DNA of 51,774 nt from Euryarchaeota archaeon UBA171 (GTDB lineage Archaea; Thermoplasmatota; Poseidoniia; Poseidoniales; Thalassarchaeaceae), in contig DANO01000027.1 of NCBI GenBank assembly GCA_002497295.1, positions 4,438 through 56,211 of the forward strand, read 5' to 3'. This document shows, piece by piece, positions 1 through 8,106 of this stretch. A program made the translations under genes and the position numbers. The notes below the pieces were generated by a model, which ran no database searches, was not told the origin of the DNA, and worked only from the letters and a program-made list of their open reading frames with translations. The first letter of the stretch is position 1, and each line of letters opens with the position of its first letter.

Positions 1-1263
1 GACGAGGACGACCACTCTGACGACCACGGCGATGGAATGTGTCACAACACGACCACCCATGTGAACTACGAGTCCACCGAAGAGGAGTGCGCAAACGCAG
101 GTCATATGTGGATGGAAGATGAAGACCATCACGACGACGACCACGGCGATGGAATGTGTCACAACACGACCACCCATCAGAACTACGAGTCCACAGAGGC
201 TGACTGTGCATCAGCAGGTCATGTTTGGATGGCCCACGAAGATCACGACCTTCCTGAAATCCATGCGGACCGCGTTGTCCATACACTTTCTTTCCCTGCA
301 GAAATGGTCTGCTATGACATGTCTGCACACACTGTCAATATGTCCCTCACAACCGAATCCGACTGTCAAGCGGCCGGACTCATGTGGACAGATGCTGACA
401 GTGCCCCCAGTGACAACGACCACGGTGACGATGACCACGGTGACGATCACTCAGATGAGGAAGGAGATCACGGCGACCACTCGAATGAAGATGAGCACTA
501 TGAAATGGGAGCACTAGTCATTCACATAGAGGAAGAAGGAGACTATGGGTTCGCCTTACCTGGCCATATAGGATTCTCCATCGTAATGGGGGAGAGCGGC
601 CACGACGACCACGACGACCACGACGACCACTCGGACGACGAGGACGACCATGACGACCACTCGGACGACGAGGACGACCACGACGAGGACGAAGGCGAAC
701 TTGCTGCTGATGATGATGAGGCATTTGAGTACGATCCACACAGCTGGCTCGACCCAGTGTCGTTTAGTGCGCAGCTTAACCTGGTCATGATGCAGATGGC
801 TCTGGCATTCCCTGATGGGGCAGACGTCTTTTCAGAAAATGCAGATACATACAATCTCGAACTCACACAACTTCATCTTAACTTCGAGGAAGCATTTGGC
901 GAGCAGGGTACTTGCGCAACGTCTGGAGTTGACAAAACCATAGTGGCCAATCACAACGCATACTCCTACATTTCCGTGAGATATGGTGTAAACATCCTGA
1001 CTGTCCACGGACTTGACCCTGAAGGCGAACCGTCTCCAGCTGAAGTAGCTGAGGTTGTTGAACACATCAAAGAAGAGGACATAACCACGCTATACGTCGA
1101 AGAGTACACGGATCAGACTGCAGTGCAGAGCATAGTCGAAGAGACCGGTGTCGATATACAGATTCTGTATACGATGGAAATGGCTCCTAGCGACAGCGAT
1201 GATGACTACTTGAGCATGATGAACAAGAATATTCAGAATATGATTTCAGGTATCGGTTGCTGA
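1..1263 (+). CDS. znuA: Zinc/manganese ABC transporter substrate-binding protein, 5' end outside window
   Basis: Extracytoplasmic solute-binding protein of the cluster A-I (ZnuA/TroA) family, which would capture Zn2+ or Mn2+ and hand it to the permease encoded downstream. The reading frame is open from base 1, so the N-terminus and signal peptide are missing; 420 residues are visible. The family motif P-H-x-W-L-D-P is at about residues 246-252 (His codon 739-741). The second-lobe signature follows: NHNAYSYISVRYGV, then GLDPEGEPSPAEV, with a possible acidic ligand near VEEYTDQ. Before the motif lies an unusually long insertion of about 240 residues. It holds three Cys-containing repeats (M-C-H-N-T-T-T-H type, ending C-x-x-A-G-x-x-W) separated by Asp/His-rich tracts. 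His/Asp-rich loops are known in ZnuA and are thought to buffer metal; the Cys repeats are the odd part. The frame ends in TGA, and the other transporter genes follow on the same strand. Confidence 0.9.
   Translation, partial: DEDDHSDDHGDGMCHNTTTHVNYESTEEECANAGHMWMEDEDHHDDDHGDGMCHNTTTHQNYESTEADCASAGHVWMAHEDHDLPEIHADRVVHTLSFPAEMVCYDMSAHTVNMSLTTESDCQAAGLMWTDADSAPSDNDHGDDDHGDDHSDEEGDHGDHSNEDEHYEMGALVIHIEEEGDYGFALPGHIGFSIVMGESGHDDHDDHDDHSDDEDDHDDHSDDEDDHDEDEGELAADDDEAFEYDPHSWLDPVSFSAQLNLVMMQMALAFPDGADVFSENADTYNLELTQLHLNFEEAFGEQGTCATSGVDKTIVANHNAYSYISVRYGVNILTVHGLDPEGEPSPAEVAEVVEHIKEEDITTLYVEEYTDQTAVQSIVEETGVDIQILYTMEMAPSDSDDDYLSMMNKNIQNMISGIGC
21..177 (+). repeat. 117-base tandem duplication inside the metal-binding protein gene
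   Basis: Bases 21-60 recur without change at 138-177, an offset of 117 bases or 39 codons, so the frame is kept. Each copy encodes a unit beginning with the acidic/His linker and M-C-H-N-T-T-T-H and ending with C-x-x-A-G-H-x-W-M. The identity suggests recent duplication. A third, diverged copy begins near base 304 (MVCYDMSAH...C-QAAGLMW). Confidence 0.85.
631..690 (+). repeat. 30-base tandem repeat encoding an Asp/His-rich tract
   Basis: Two adjacent 30-base units (631-660 and 661-690) encode SDDEDDHDDH and a near copy. They are preceded at 601-630 by a shorter DDH triplet run. All are in frame within the metal-binding protein and form a polyacidic/His loop just before the PHSWLDP motif. Confidence 0.8.
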
Positions 1264-1307
1264 ACGCCTTCGACAGGATGACGCTTCGAGGAGATTGGGT
1301 GAATGAT

Positions 1308-1406
1308 ATGACAGACATCATCCCAATTCTCTTCGTGGGTTTAGTTTACTGCCAGTTGATGATTTACCTGGGTTACGAGTATATCACAGGGAAGTCGGAA
1401 TCGTGA
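1308..1406 (+). CDS. Possible 32-residue single-pass membrane peptide in the metal-transport operon
   Basis: A short frame between the binding-protein and ATPase genes begins ATG at 1308 and ends TGA at 1404-1406. The product is about 32 residues: MTDIIPILFVGLVYCQLMIY, then a short polar tail ending KSES. It is one hydrophobic helix with a plausible transmembrane length. GGTGA lies at 1299-1303, five bases before the ATG, and fits the archaeal Shine-Dalgarno consensus. An in-frame ATG at 1278 would give 41 residues. I do not recognise the peptide. Its position suggests a small partner of the permease, but a chance frame is possible. The rest of 1264-1472 shows nothing else that I can support. 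Confidence 0.4.
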   Translation: MTDIIPILFVGLVYCQLMIYLGYEYITGKSES

Positions 1407-1472
1407 CTTCCGGTAAATCGCCATCCAATATGTTCTTGAAACTATGAGATCTTCACTGTAGGGGGGGGTCCA

Positions 1473-2243
1473 ATGGAAAAACAGATCCTCGATGTTTGCG
1501 ATCTGTCGGTTGTCCGTTCAGGGAAGGTCATAATCAGGGATGTCTGCCTCACGATAAATGAGGGAGAATTCGTTGCAATCGTAGGACCTAACGGCGGTGG
1601 AAAGTCCACTTTCCTGCTCGCAATCCTGGGCCTGCTCAAAACACGAAGTGGAACCATCGAGATATATGGCCACCCTCCGATGTCTAGGAAGCTTCATAGA
1701 AAGATTGGCTGGGTTTCGCAAGCAGCCTCACATCTTCCGAAGGACGTCAAAATAACAGTCCGTGAGTTGGTTAAACTGGGCACTCTGCACTCAGGTAACA
1801 TGTTTGACTTTGACGAAATTTTCGGTATTCCTGTTCCAATCCTGAATACCGGTAGGAATGAAAAGGTCAACCAGGCTATTAGAATGACGGGTTTAGAGGC
1901 AGTCCAGAATACTCCGGTTGCAAGATTGTCCGGCGGGCAGAGGCAAAGGGCCGTTATAGCAAGAGCACTGGCAACAGAATCCGATTTTATTTTACTTGAT
2001 GAGCCGCTGGTTGGAATAGATCCAGAATCAAGAAATTCCCTACTAAAACTACTAGACCGGTTGTGCCACGAGCAGGGAAAAACAATCCTGATGGTTTCAC
2101 ACGACCTCACCGCCATGTCCAGATCAGCACACAGAATAGTCTTCCTAGAAGAGACAATCAGATTCGATGGACCAACGTGGTCATTCCCGGATATGGATAA
2201 GCTAGCCGATCTAAGAGGTATAGCAAATGTCCATGGGGATTGA
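1473..2243 (+). CDS. znuC: Zinc/manganese ABC transporter ATP-binding protein
   Basis: ATPase subunit that drives metal import through the membrane permease encoded next. It has 256 residues, the usual family length. Walker A GPNGGGKST is at residues 38-46, the signature LSGGQRQR starts at 152, Walker B ILLDEP is at 173-178 and the switch histidine in MVSHD is at 210. A G-rich run (about 1462-1469) precedes the ATG and can serve as the ribosome-binding site. The 3' end overlaps the permease start by four bases, so translation is probably coupled. ZnuC/TroB/MntB assignment follows from the neighbours; the metal cannot be read from the ATPase. Some residues between 105 and 128 (GNMFDFDEIF...) form an insertion before the signature helix. 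Confidence 0.93.
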   Translation: MEKQILDVCDLSVVRSGKVIIRDVCLTINEGEFVAIVGPNGGGKSTFLLAILGLLKTRSGTIEIYGHPPMSRKLHRKIGWVSQAASHLPKDVKITVRELVKLGTLHSGNMFDFDEIFGIPVPILNTGRNEKVNQAIRMTGLEAVQNTPVARLSGGQRQRAVIARALATESDFILLDEPLVGIDPESRNSLLKLLDRLCHEQGKTILMVSHDLTAMSRSAHRIVFLEETIRFDGPTWSFPDMDKLADLRGIANVHGD

Positions 2244-3205
2244 TACTAGAAATCAATTATGAAGAAGGGGGATTTTGTTTGGGAATAGGCGTAATAATGC
2301 TTGATCTGACATCCCCTTATCTCGAATGGATTGGACCAATGATGCCCGGCGAGGTATTCCCATACTTCTTCACAATGGAAATGTTTCAACGTGCTCTATT
2401 GGCAGCAATGGCTGTAACAATCGTATCTGGCTTCTTAGGAAGTTTCCTCCTGATTCGAAACCTATCTCTTATTGGAGACGGACTCGCTCACGTTTCATTC
2501 GGCGGCGTCGCAGTTGGAATCGTGCTTGGATCGACTTCACCACTTTGGTATGCGCTCCTATTCAGCACTATATCTAGCATCTTGATCTACGAGATGCAAT
2601 CGAGAGAAATACTAACTGGCGATGCATCCATTGCCATATTTCTAACTGGGATGTTGGCGTTTGGATTGGTTCTACTCCGGATATCAGGCGGAGGAATAAC
2701 CTTGGATGTCGAGGGATATTTGTTTGGGAATCTCCTCTTAATCGATAGTGCCGATTTAGATATGATCATCACGATTTCACTCATATCTTTCTTCACCTTG
2801 ATCTCAATCCACTCAGCATTGTTAGCAACAACAATTGATCCGCTCGCTGCAAAGATACAGGGACTCCCTGTGAGAGGTATCGGACAGATTTTCAGTGTCG
2901 TAACTGCGATGGTTGTTGTGAGTATGGTACAAGTGGTGGGTACGTTACTAGTAACTGCTCTGTTAGTCACTCCTGCCGCTACTGCTCAACTGATTGGACG
3001 TAGTTTCAGGTCCTGCCTCGTCTTGACGCAAATCTTTGGCTTTTCTTCAGTGATTTTGGGTCTCTACCTCTCTGCAGAAATGGATACTGGCACAGGTTCA
3101 ATGATAGCTCTTGTTTCAGCAACGATCTTTGCAGCGGTCGCAATTAGTAAAATAATAAGATCATATACATCTGGAATGCGTATTTACTCACGCAACGAAG
3201 CTTAA
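2240..3205 (+). CDS. znuB: Zinc/manganese ABC transporter permease (ABC-3 family)
   Basis: Integral membrane permease of the ABC-3 family, with about eight hydrophobic segments. The family region LIGDGLAHVSFGGVAVG follows the second helix, and VGTLLVTALLVTPAATAQLI lies in the C-terminal half. The annotated start is a TTG that overlaps the ATPase stop (TTGA). In-frame alternatives are TTG 2279, preceded by the Shine-Dalgarno-like AAGGGGGA, and ATG 2297. The first 19 residues are therefore uncertain. Length (321 or about 302 residues) is slightly above the usual 270-290 because of the N-terminus. With the upstream genes it makes a complete binding protein/ATPase/permease set. It meets the FAH-family gene tail to tail with a four-base overlap. 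Confidence 0.92.
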   Translation: MILEINYEEGGFCLGIGVIMLDLTSPYLEWIGPMMPGEVFPYFFTMEMFQRALLAAMAVTIVSGFLGSFLLIRNLSLIGDGLAHVSFGGVAVGIVLGSTSPLWYALLFSTISSILIYEMQSREILTGDASIAIFLTGMLAFGLVLLRISGGGITLDVEGYLFGNLLLIDSADLDMIITISLISFFTLISIHSALLATTIDPLAAKIQGLPVRGIGQIFSVVTAMVVVSMVQVVGTLLVTALLVTPAATAQLIGRSFRSCLVLTQIFGFSSVILGLYLSAEMDTGTGSMIALVSATIFAAVAISKIIRSYTSGMRIYSRNEA

Positions 3206-3804
3206 ATTTCGCAATTTGCGATCAACTTACTGACCACTACTCCTTCTGAGTTGGCCATTCCACATTCGATCAAATCTCCAGGGTACATTCTTCCGACTCC
3301 CTCCGGCGTCCCAGTCCAAATGTAATCCCCGGGACTAATGCCGTACCAATCTGTCAATGTATCAAGGAGCTTGTCCACACTGTGCACCATTAGTTCAGTG
3401 GATTCGTTCTGACGAGTTTCACCATTTACAGACAGCATCAATTTCTTCGGCCTTGGATCCCACTCTGTCCAAGTGCCCAATACAGCAGAACCAATGAACG
3501 ACTTACCTTCTAGCCAAGGCCAAGATTTCTCCTTCGCAAGGCCCTGACGAGTCCTATTTGTCGTATCACATCCGATGCACATTGAAGCAGGGCGAAGATC
3601 GTCTCCAAGACGAATAACAAGCTCGACCTCATGGTCTATGTGATCTGACGGATCCCCTAAGCGAATAATGTTGGATCCATCCGAATTGGATTCAACGTGA
3701 CTGGAGCTGGGCATTAGGAAGAATCGGGGATAATCGGCCACGTCTCCCCCTATTTCCTTTGCATGTTCAACATAGTTTCTGAATACGGCCCAACCGAGAG
3801 GCAT
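3202..3804 (-). CDS. Fumarylacetoacetate hydrolase (FAH) family protein
   Basis: A 200-residue member of the FAH/acylpyruvate hydrolase/oxaloacetate tautomerase superfamily, metal-dependent enzymes that act on 2-oxo acids. The core is visible in order: IDHEVELVIRLG (the metal-binding E-x-E), KEKSWPWLEGKSFIGSAVLG, L-x-V-N-G-E-T-R-Q and PGDYIWTGTPEGVGRMYPGDLIE. It lacks the N-terminal extension of true FAH and is near FAHD1 size. The substrate cannot be assigned. The ATG at 3804 has no clear Shine-Dalgarno site. An A/T-rich box about 25 bases upstream suggests a leaderless transcript. It is divergent from the DnaJ-like gene and convergent with the metal permease. Confidence 0.85.
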   Translation of the reverse strand: MPLGWAVFRNYVEHAKEIGGDVADYPRFFLMPSSSHVESNSDGSNIIRLGDPSDHIDHEVELVIRLGDDLRPASMCIGCDTTNRTRQGLAKEKSWPWLEGKSFIGSAVLGTWTEWDPRPKKLMLSVNGETRQNESTELMVHSVDKLLDTLTDWYGISPGDYIWTGTPEGVGRMYPGDLIECGMANSEGVVVSKLIANCEI

Positions 3805-3824
3805 CGGTTCAACGTAAAGCTGTC

Positions 3825-3831
3825 ATTTATT
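3825..3831 (-). promoter_or_regulatory. Putative TATA box for the FAH-family gene
   Basis: Read on the minus strand, AATAAAT is centred about 24 bases before the ATG at 3804. This is the TATA-to-start spacing expected for a leaderless archaeal transcript. The plus-strand reading ATTTATT could also serve the DnaJ-like gene, with a start of transcription near 3850. Confidence 0.35.
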
Positions 3832-3880
3832 CATGCCTTCGCTCAAGAGAATTCAAGTTCACCCCCTCCCAGACTTGCAC

Positions 3881-4813
3881 ATGTCTGGGGACCCATATGC
3901 AGTCCTCGGAGTAGCCCGGGATGCTACCGATGCAGAGATCAAGCGTACGTACCGCAGACTAGCAAGACAGCACCATCCCGACAGGAATCCCGACGACGCT
4001 GCTGCCGAGGAGAGATTCAAATCGATACAGTCAGCATATGACAACATAGGATCCCCCGAGGCCCGTCATCGTTATGATGAGGCCCAGAGGATGGAGGACT
4101 TCTTCAAGAATGGAAGGAAGCAAAAAAATACAGGATTCCAAGGATTTGAGATGCCGGACATAATTTCGCAGATGTTCAATGCCTCAAGACCGGCATCGGA
4201 AACTCCTCAAAATAGATCAGGAAGATCGGTCGAACGTGGTTCAGACATCAGGTCCGGCATAGATATGCCATATTCCGACGCTGAGGCCGGGTGCGCGATT
4301 GAATTCGACCACCAACGCCTCAAGACATGCCCAAAATGCGAGGGATCTACCTTTGGTACGACACGCACATGCGGGGGTTGTGATGGAAAGGGCGTTCGCT
4401 CCAGAAGATCGACTATCACAGTCAAGATTCCTCCCAATTCCAAGCACGGTCAAAAAATCCGAATGAAAGGTCTTGGCCATGACCATCCACGAGGCAATTC
4501 AGGTGATTTGATACTTACAATACGAATAGATGCCGAAGAGGGCAGGAAATGGGAGGGTGGACGACTAATACAGACCGTCAAGATTCCATATAGTACACTG
4601 ATTCTTGGAGGTAAATGCGACATACGCACTCCAATCGGGAGATCAATCAGAATAGAGGTGATGCCTGGGACGCAGATAGGGGATCGAAGACGAATACCCG
4701 GGATGAGTTTCAATGGAGCAGATCTAGATATAGAATTCTCTTTGGAGGACAGGATAAACCTGACAGAGTCTCAGAAAGAAATACTTGAGAGACTGAGGAA
4801 CGAGGGCCTCTGA
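3881..4813 (+). CDS. dnaJ: DnaJ-like (Hsp40) co-chaperone with reduced zinc-binding region
   Basis: J-domain protein that should stimulate a DnaK ATPase. From the ATG at 3881 the product is about 310 residues. The J domain covers about residues 1-70 (DPYAVLGV, HHPDRNP with the HPD motif, RHRYDE). A linker follows, poorer in glycine than in typical DnaJ. The zinc region has only two CxxCxG-type motifs (CPKCEG and CGGCDGKG) instead of four. The C-terminal substrate-binding domain includes IPPNSKHGQKIRMKGLGHDHP and GGKCDIRTPIG. An upstream in-frame ATG at 3833 adds 16 residues, but it would lie before the transcription start predicted from the A/T-rich box at 3825-3831, so 3881 is preferred. No dnaK or grpE is in the window. 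Confidence 0.88.
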   Translation: MSGDPYAVLGVARDATDAEIKRTYRRLARQHHPDRNPDDAAAEERFKSIQSAYDNIGSPEARHRYDEAQRMEDFFKNGRKQKNTGFQGFEMPDIISQMFNASRPASETPQNRSGRSVERGSDIRSGIDMPYSDAEAGCAIEFDHQRLKTCPKCEGSTFGTTRTCGGCDGKGVRSRRSTITVKIPPNSKHGQKIRMKGLGHDHPRGNSGDLILTIRIDAEEGRKWEGGRLIQTVKIPYSTLILGGKCDIRTPIGRSIRIEVMPGTQIGDRRRIPGMSFNGADLDIEFSLEDRINLTESQKEILERLRNEGL

Positions 4814-4857
4814 AGCCCTTACAACGCCTCATAAGTACAGGACACTGCCCTCTTCTC

Positions 4858-7800
4858 GTGCGTGACTTCTCGATTATAGCAGACCGTATGGTTTCTGATA
4901 GCAATCGCGTACACGCGGCAGTCATCGTCATCACGGCACTGATGATACCCGGTTTCCTATCCTCCCTCACGCCAATAGACATCGAGGCATACAACATGGA
5001 TTCCCCAGAACTCGAGGCGAACGATGTAATGAGGGAGGAATTTTCCGGAGCAGGAAACATATGGGGATTCGGAATATTCGTTCGTTCTATGGAAGAAGTC
5101 GGAAACACGCCATCAGAGATCTCGATGACTGAACCGTTCCCCGGCGTCTCTCAAGGAATAGAGGAGCCAACTGGAGGCATACTCAACCTCTCAATACTTA
5201 GGGAGGCGGATATGAAGGCGAATATCCTGAAAAATCACGATGTATCTCGATATTACCTGAATTTCTCTTCCGATATCTCTGGAATTCCACTAAAAGGCGT
5301 TTTAGATCTTCCAAATGAGTTCAGGGTCTTCATGGATAATCGTTCTCTGGTTACAAGAGATCGAATCAACCCATTCTCCCTCCAGTGGGAGATAGCACCC
5401 ACTAACTGGACCGACTGCGGAGAATTAGACTGCCTATCTTTTGATGACCCACTACTCACACAAGCACATATCGACCTTGCCGCACACAGAATGGCGAATC
5501 ATACCAGGGGATCATTCCTCAGATATCTATCAGTGGACCGAACATTCGAACCTGATCCTACCAGCCCGGTGATCGGCCCATATGGGGGCGTATTGAATGA
5601 AGATGGAACAATAGAAGCCGAAGAATGGGGACCAGGACGGTGGACAGCCAGCTCAGTATGGATGATACTCAATCTCGATCGACAGAATATGGCGGATAAT
5701 GGTTGGACCTTCGCATGGATAGACGCTAGACCAGAGTTTGGTTTTGATCGAGAAGGACTTTCGTTCAAAACGGATCCAATACAATACACGATGGATCAAT
5801 GTGAACTTGAAGCCCAACAAGATCTAGATCCATGCTCCGTTGAGTGGTTGTATCTCGCTGTAGAGGAAGAACTCAGATCTACAGATGAAGAAGTTGTAAC
5901 AGTACTATTGGGCGAAGGCCCAAATGTCGAGATAAACCGCGAACTCCTCTCTAGCTCCTTTCTCGTCGGCGTCATGGGTTTAGTAGTCGTCTTCCTGCTA
6001 TGGATGAGTTTGAGGAGAGTCTCAGATGTCATTATCGTTGGAGTAGGCCTCTCACTTTCTCTACTATGGATGCAAGGGTCGATAGGGTGGCTTTGGATTG
6101 CAGGAGAGAGATTCGGCTTCGAGATTATAGCAAGATCGCAATTCTCCAACTTACTCCCTATCCTGGTTTTAGCACTTGGTATTGACGATTCCCTCCACGC
6201 TCTTCACAGGTACAAGGAAGAAAGACGTAATGGGGCCACTCTTGAGCAATCTGCACATATATCGATATCAAAAGTAGGCCGAGCAATCATGCTAACAAGC
6301 TTCACCACTATCGTAGCTTTCCTCGCTAATCTATCGTCAGACATCGCTGCTTTGAGATCCTTCGGGATCGAAGCCGGTCTTGGGGTGCTCTCGGCATTTT
6401 TGCTTACAGGCCTGTGGGTGCCACTTCTCAGATTGGATTATGATCTAGCTCTCAAGAAGCGAGATAGACTGGAAGAGGAAAGGACCGACATACTACATTT
6501 GGTCCCAAGCCACTGGCTTTCATCAACGACATTCACATCTTATTCGAAAGCTCCCATTGTAGGTCTTTTGACAGTACTTCTGACTGTGCTGGCACTAGGT
6601 CCAATGTTCAGTCTAGAGGGTGATTTTCAGATTGATGATTTCCTCGATCCAGATTCTGATTTTGCGAAGGGAGTGAATTTGGCTAGTGAAAGGTTCGGAG
6701 ATGGAGAACCGGGCTACATATTGGTGGAAGGAGACATTGCGAATCCATTAGTGATTGAAGCCATAGAGGAACTCAGACTCAATATCAATTCCCACGGCGA
6801 AGGAGATCCAGATCAAATCTCAAGAACGCCCACAGGCCAAGCCGAGTTAATCGCCCTCGATCATATAGTTCTTGGAACAAAGGCAGCGATGGCTTGGAAT
6901 ATAACCCCGTATGAAGAGAAAGGCTGGAATCCGTTGCTCCCCGATGGGGGCGTTGGTTGCAATACATCATTCGTCTACAATCCATTTGAAGGGAAGTCAG
7001 TAAGATTGCCCGATCTCGATGACCGTGAATGTCTGGTCTTCATCTACGGATACGTTCTGAATTATGGGGTCCCTGCTAGCGGCGGTTATCCTGAAATCCC
7101 TGCACCACTTATAACTGAATTTATCCAGACGGAAGACGAATTAGATCCAGACGCCCACTGGCTCACCATAGATGGGGAGATGCCATCATACACTCGCATG
7201 TCTATGAGATTTGGCTTATCAGATCCAGAGCAGTTCCCGCTTATCGAACCCGCTCTTGAGCAGTTGATTCAAGATATGACCCCCTTCAGAAATCTATCAA
7301 TTGGCCCCTTACATGAAAGAGGATCAATCTCACAAGCACTGGAAGATGAACAATATCCCGTGTCATGGGCCATACCGACGGGCGATCCAGTAGTCCGTTT
7401 CGTTGCAGCAGATGGAATGCAAGATCAGATGCAAGGAACGCTGGCGCTTGGAATTGTTGCATGCATGGCCACTTTGTGGTGGGGATACCGCCCGGATGGA
7501 AAAGTCATTCAGAGATTTAAAATGCGCCCAAGTAGGAACGATGTGATCCAATCACTTGTTATTTCTTCGGTTTTCACAGTGATATCATCCACAGTAATTG
7601 GTTGGAGCTACGCACCAATCCTTTTCACAGCCTCAATCCTAGCATGTTCGGTATGGGGCCGAATAGCATTCTTCCTCTCTTTCGCAACCACCCTGCCCAT
7701 AGCAGTGGTGATAGTGTGGCTGTATGCTCTGATTGAAGTTGCAGGATATGGCCTCAATATGATCACTGTTTCAATCGCTGCGATATCTCTTGGTGTGGGT

Positions 7801-8106
7801 ATAGATTACGTGATCCATGTAGTTGAGAGATACAGGGAGGAGATGGAGAAGGGAGAAGCCGACCCGCATGTGGCCATCAAAGCAGTGGGTGGAGCTTCTG
7901 GAATAGCACTGGTGGGATCAGCTCTCTCAGATATAGCCGGATTCCTCGTAATCATGCAGTCTTCGATGGGCTTCTTCTCAACATTCGGATTGTTTTGTGC
8001 CATCATGATTGGATTGGCTCTCGCTGCAAGTATGATTCTCACGCCAGTCACACTTCGCATTATGCAGCCGTCTCTGATGGCGGAAGAGCCTGCTCGTCAT
8101 GTCTAA
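4858..8106 (+). CDS. Large RND-superfamily MMPL-type transporter
   Basis: A 1082-residue membrane protein of the RND/MMPL (HAE3-like) type, which exports hydrophobic or lipid-like molecules using the proton gradient. It has the duplicated plan: one helix, a large exterior domain (about residues 40-355), a five-to-six helix bundle, a second helix near 565, a second exterior domain and a second bundle. The family's acidic helix motifs are seen as LALGIDDSLHALHRYKEE and LGVGIDYVIHVVERYREE. Both exterior loops contain cysteines. The proposed start is a GTG without a clear ribosome-binding site; the ATG at 4888 is the main alternative. The gene lies 44 bases after the DnaJ-like gene. Its 3' end overlaps the convergent MMPL gene by 47 bases. 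The substrate is unknown. Confidence 0.88.
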   Translation: MRDFSIIADRMVSDSNRVHAAVIVITALMIPGFLSSLTPIDIEAYNMDSPELEANDVMREEFSGAGNIWGFGIFVRSMEEVGNTPSEISMTEPFPGVSQGIEEPTGGILNLSILREADMKANILKNHDVSRYYLNFSSDISGIPLKGVLDLPNEFRVFMDNRSLVTRDRINPFSLQWEIAPTNWTDCGELDCLSFDDPLLTQAHIDLAAHRMANHTRGSFLRYLSVDRTFEPDPTSPVIGPYGGVLNEDGTIEAEEWGPGRWTASSVWMILNLDRQNMADNGWTFAWIDARPEFGFDREGLSFKTDPIQYTMDQCELEAQQDLDPCSVEWLYLAVEEELRSTDEEVVTVLLGEGPNVEINRELLSSSFLVGVMGLVVVFLLWMSLRRVSDVIIVGVGLSLSLLWMQGSIGWLWIAGERFGFEIIARSQFSNLLPILVLALGIDDSLHALHRYKEERRNGATLEQSAHISISKVGRAIMLTSFTTIVAFLANLSSDIAALRSFGIEAGLGVLSAFLLTGLWVPLLRLDYDLALKKRDRLEEERTDILHLVPSHWLSSTTFTSYSKAPIVGLLTVLLTVLALGPMFSLEGDFQIDDFLDPDSDFAKGVNLASERFGDGEPGYILVEGDIANPLVIEAIEELRLNINSHGEGDPDQISRTPTGQAELIALDHIVLGTKAAMAWNITPYEEKGWNPLLPDGGVGCNTSFVYNPFEGKSVRLPDLDDRECLVFIYGYVLNYGVPASGGYPEIPAPLITEFIQTEDELDPDAHWLTIDGEMPSYTRMSMRFGLSDPEQFPLIEPALEQLIQDMTPFRNLSIGPLHERGSISQALEDEQYPVSWAIPTGDPVVRFVAADGMQDQMQGTLALGIVACMATLWWGYRPDGKVIQRFKMRPSRNDVIQSLVISSVFTVISSTVIGWSYAPILFTASILACSVWGRIAFFLSFATTLPIAVVIVWLYALIEVAGYGLNMITVSIAAISLGVGIDYVIHVVERYREEMEKGEADPHVAIKAVGGASGIALVGSALSDIAGFLVIMQSSMGFFSTFGLFCAIMIGLALAASMILTPVTLRIMQPSLMAEEPARHV

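Noticed and set aside
601..690. Short regular repeats that could suggest a CRISPR array
   Set aside because: The units are direct in-frame codon repeats without spacers and lie within a coding region.
518..866. Several open frames on the minus strand, rich in Arg or Ser, across the Asp/His-rich part of the metal-binding gene
   Set aside because: They are mirror images of a low-complexity GAC/CAC repeat; no ribosome-binding site and no family features.
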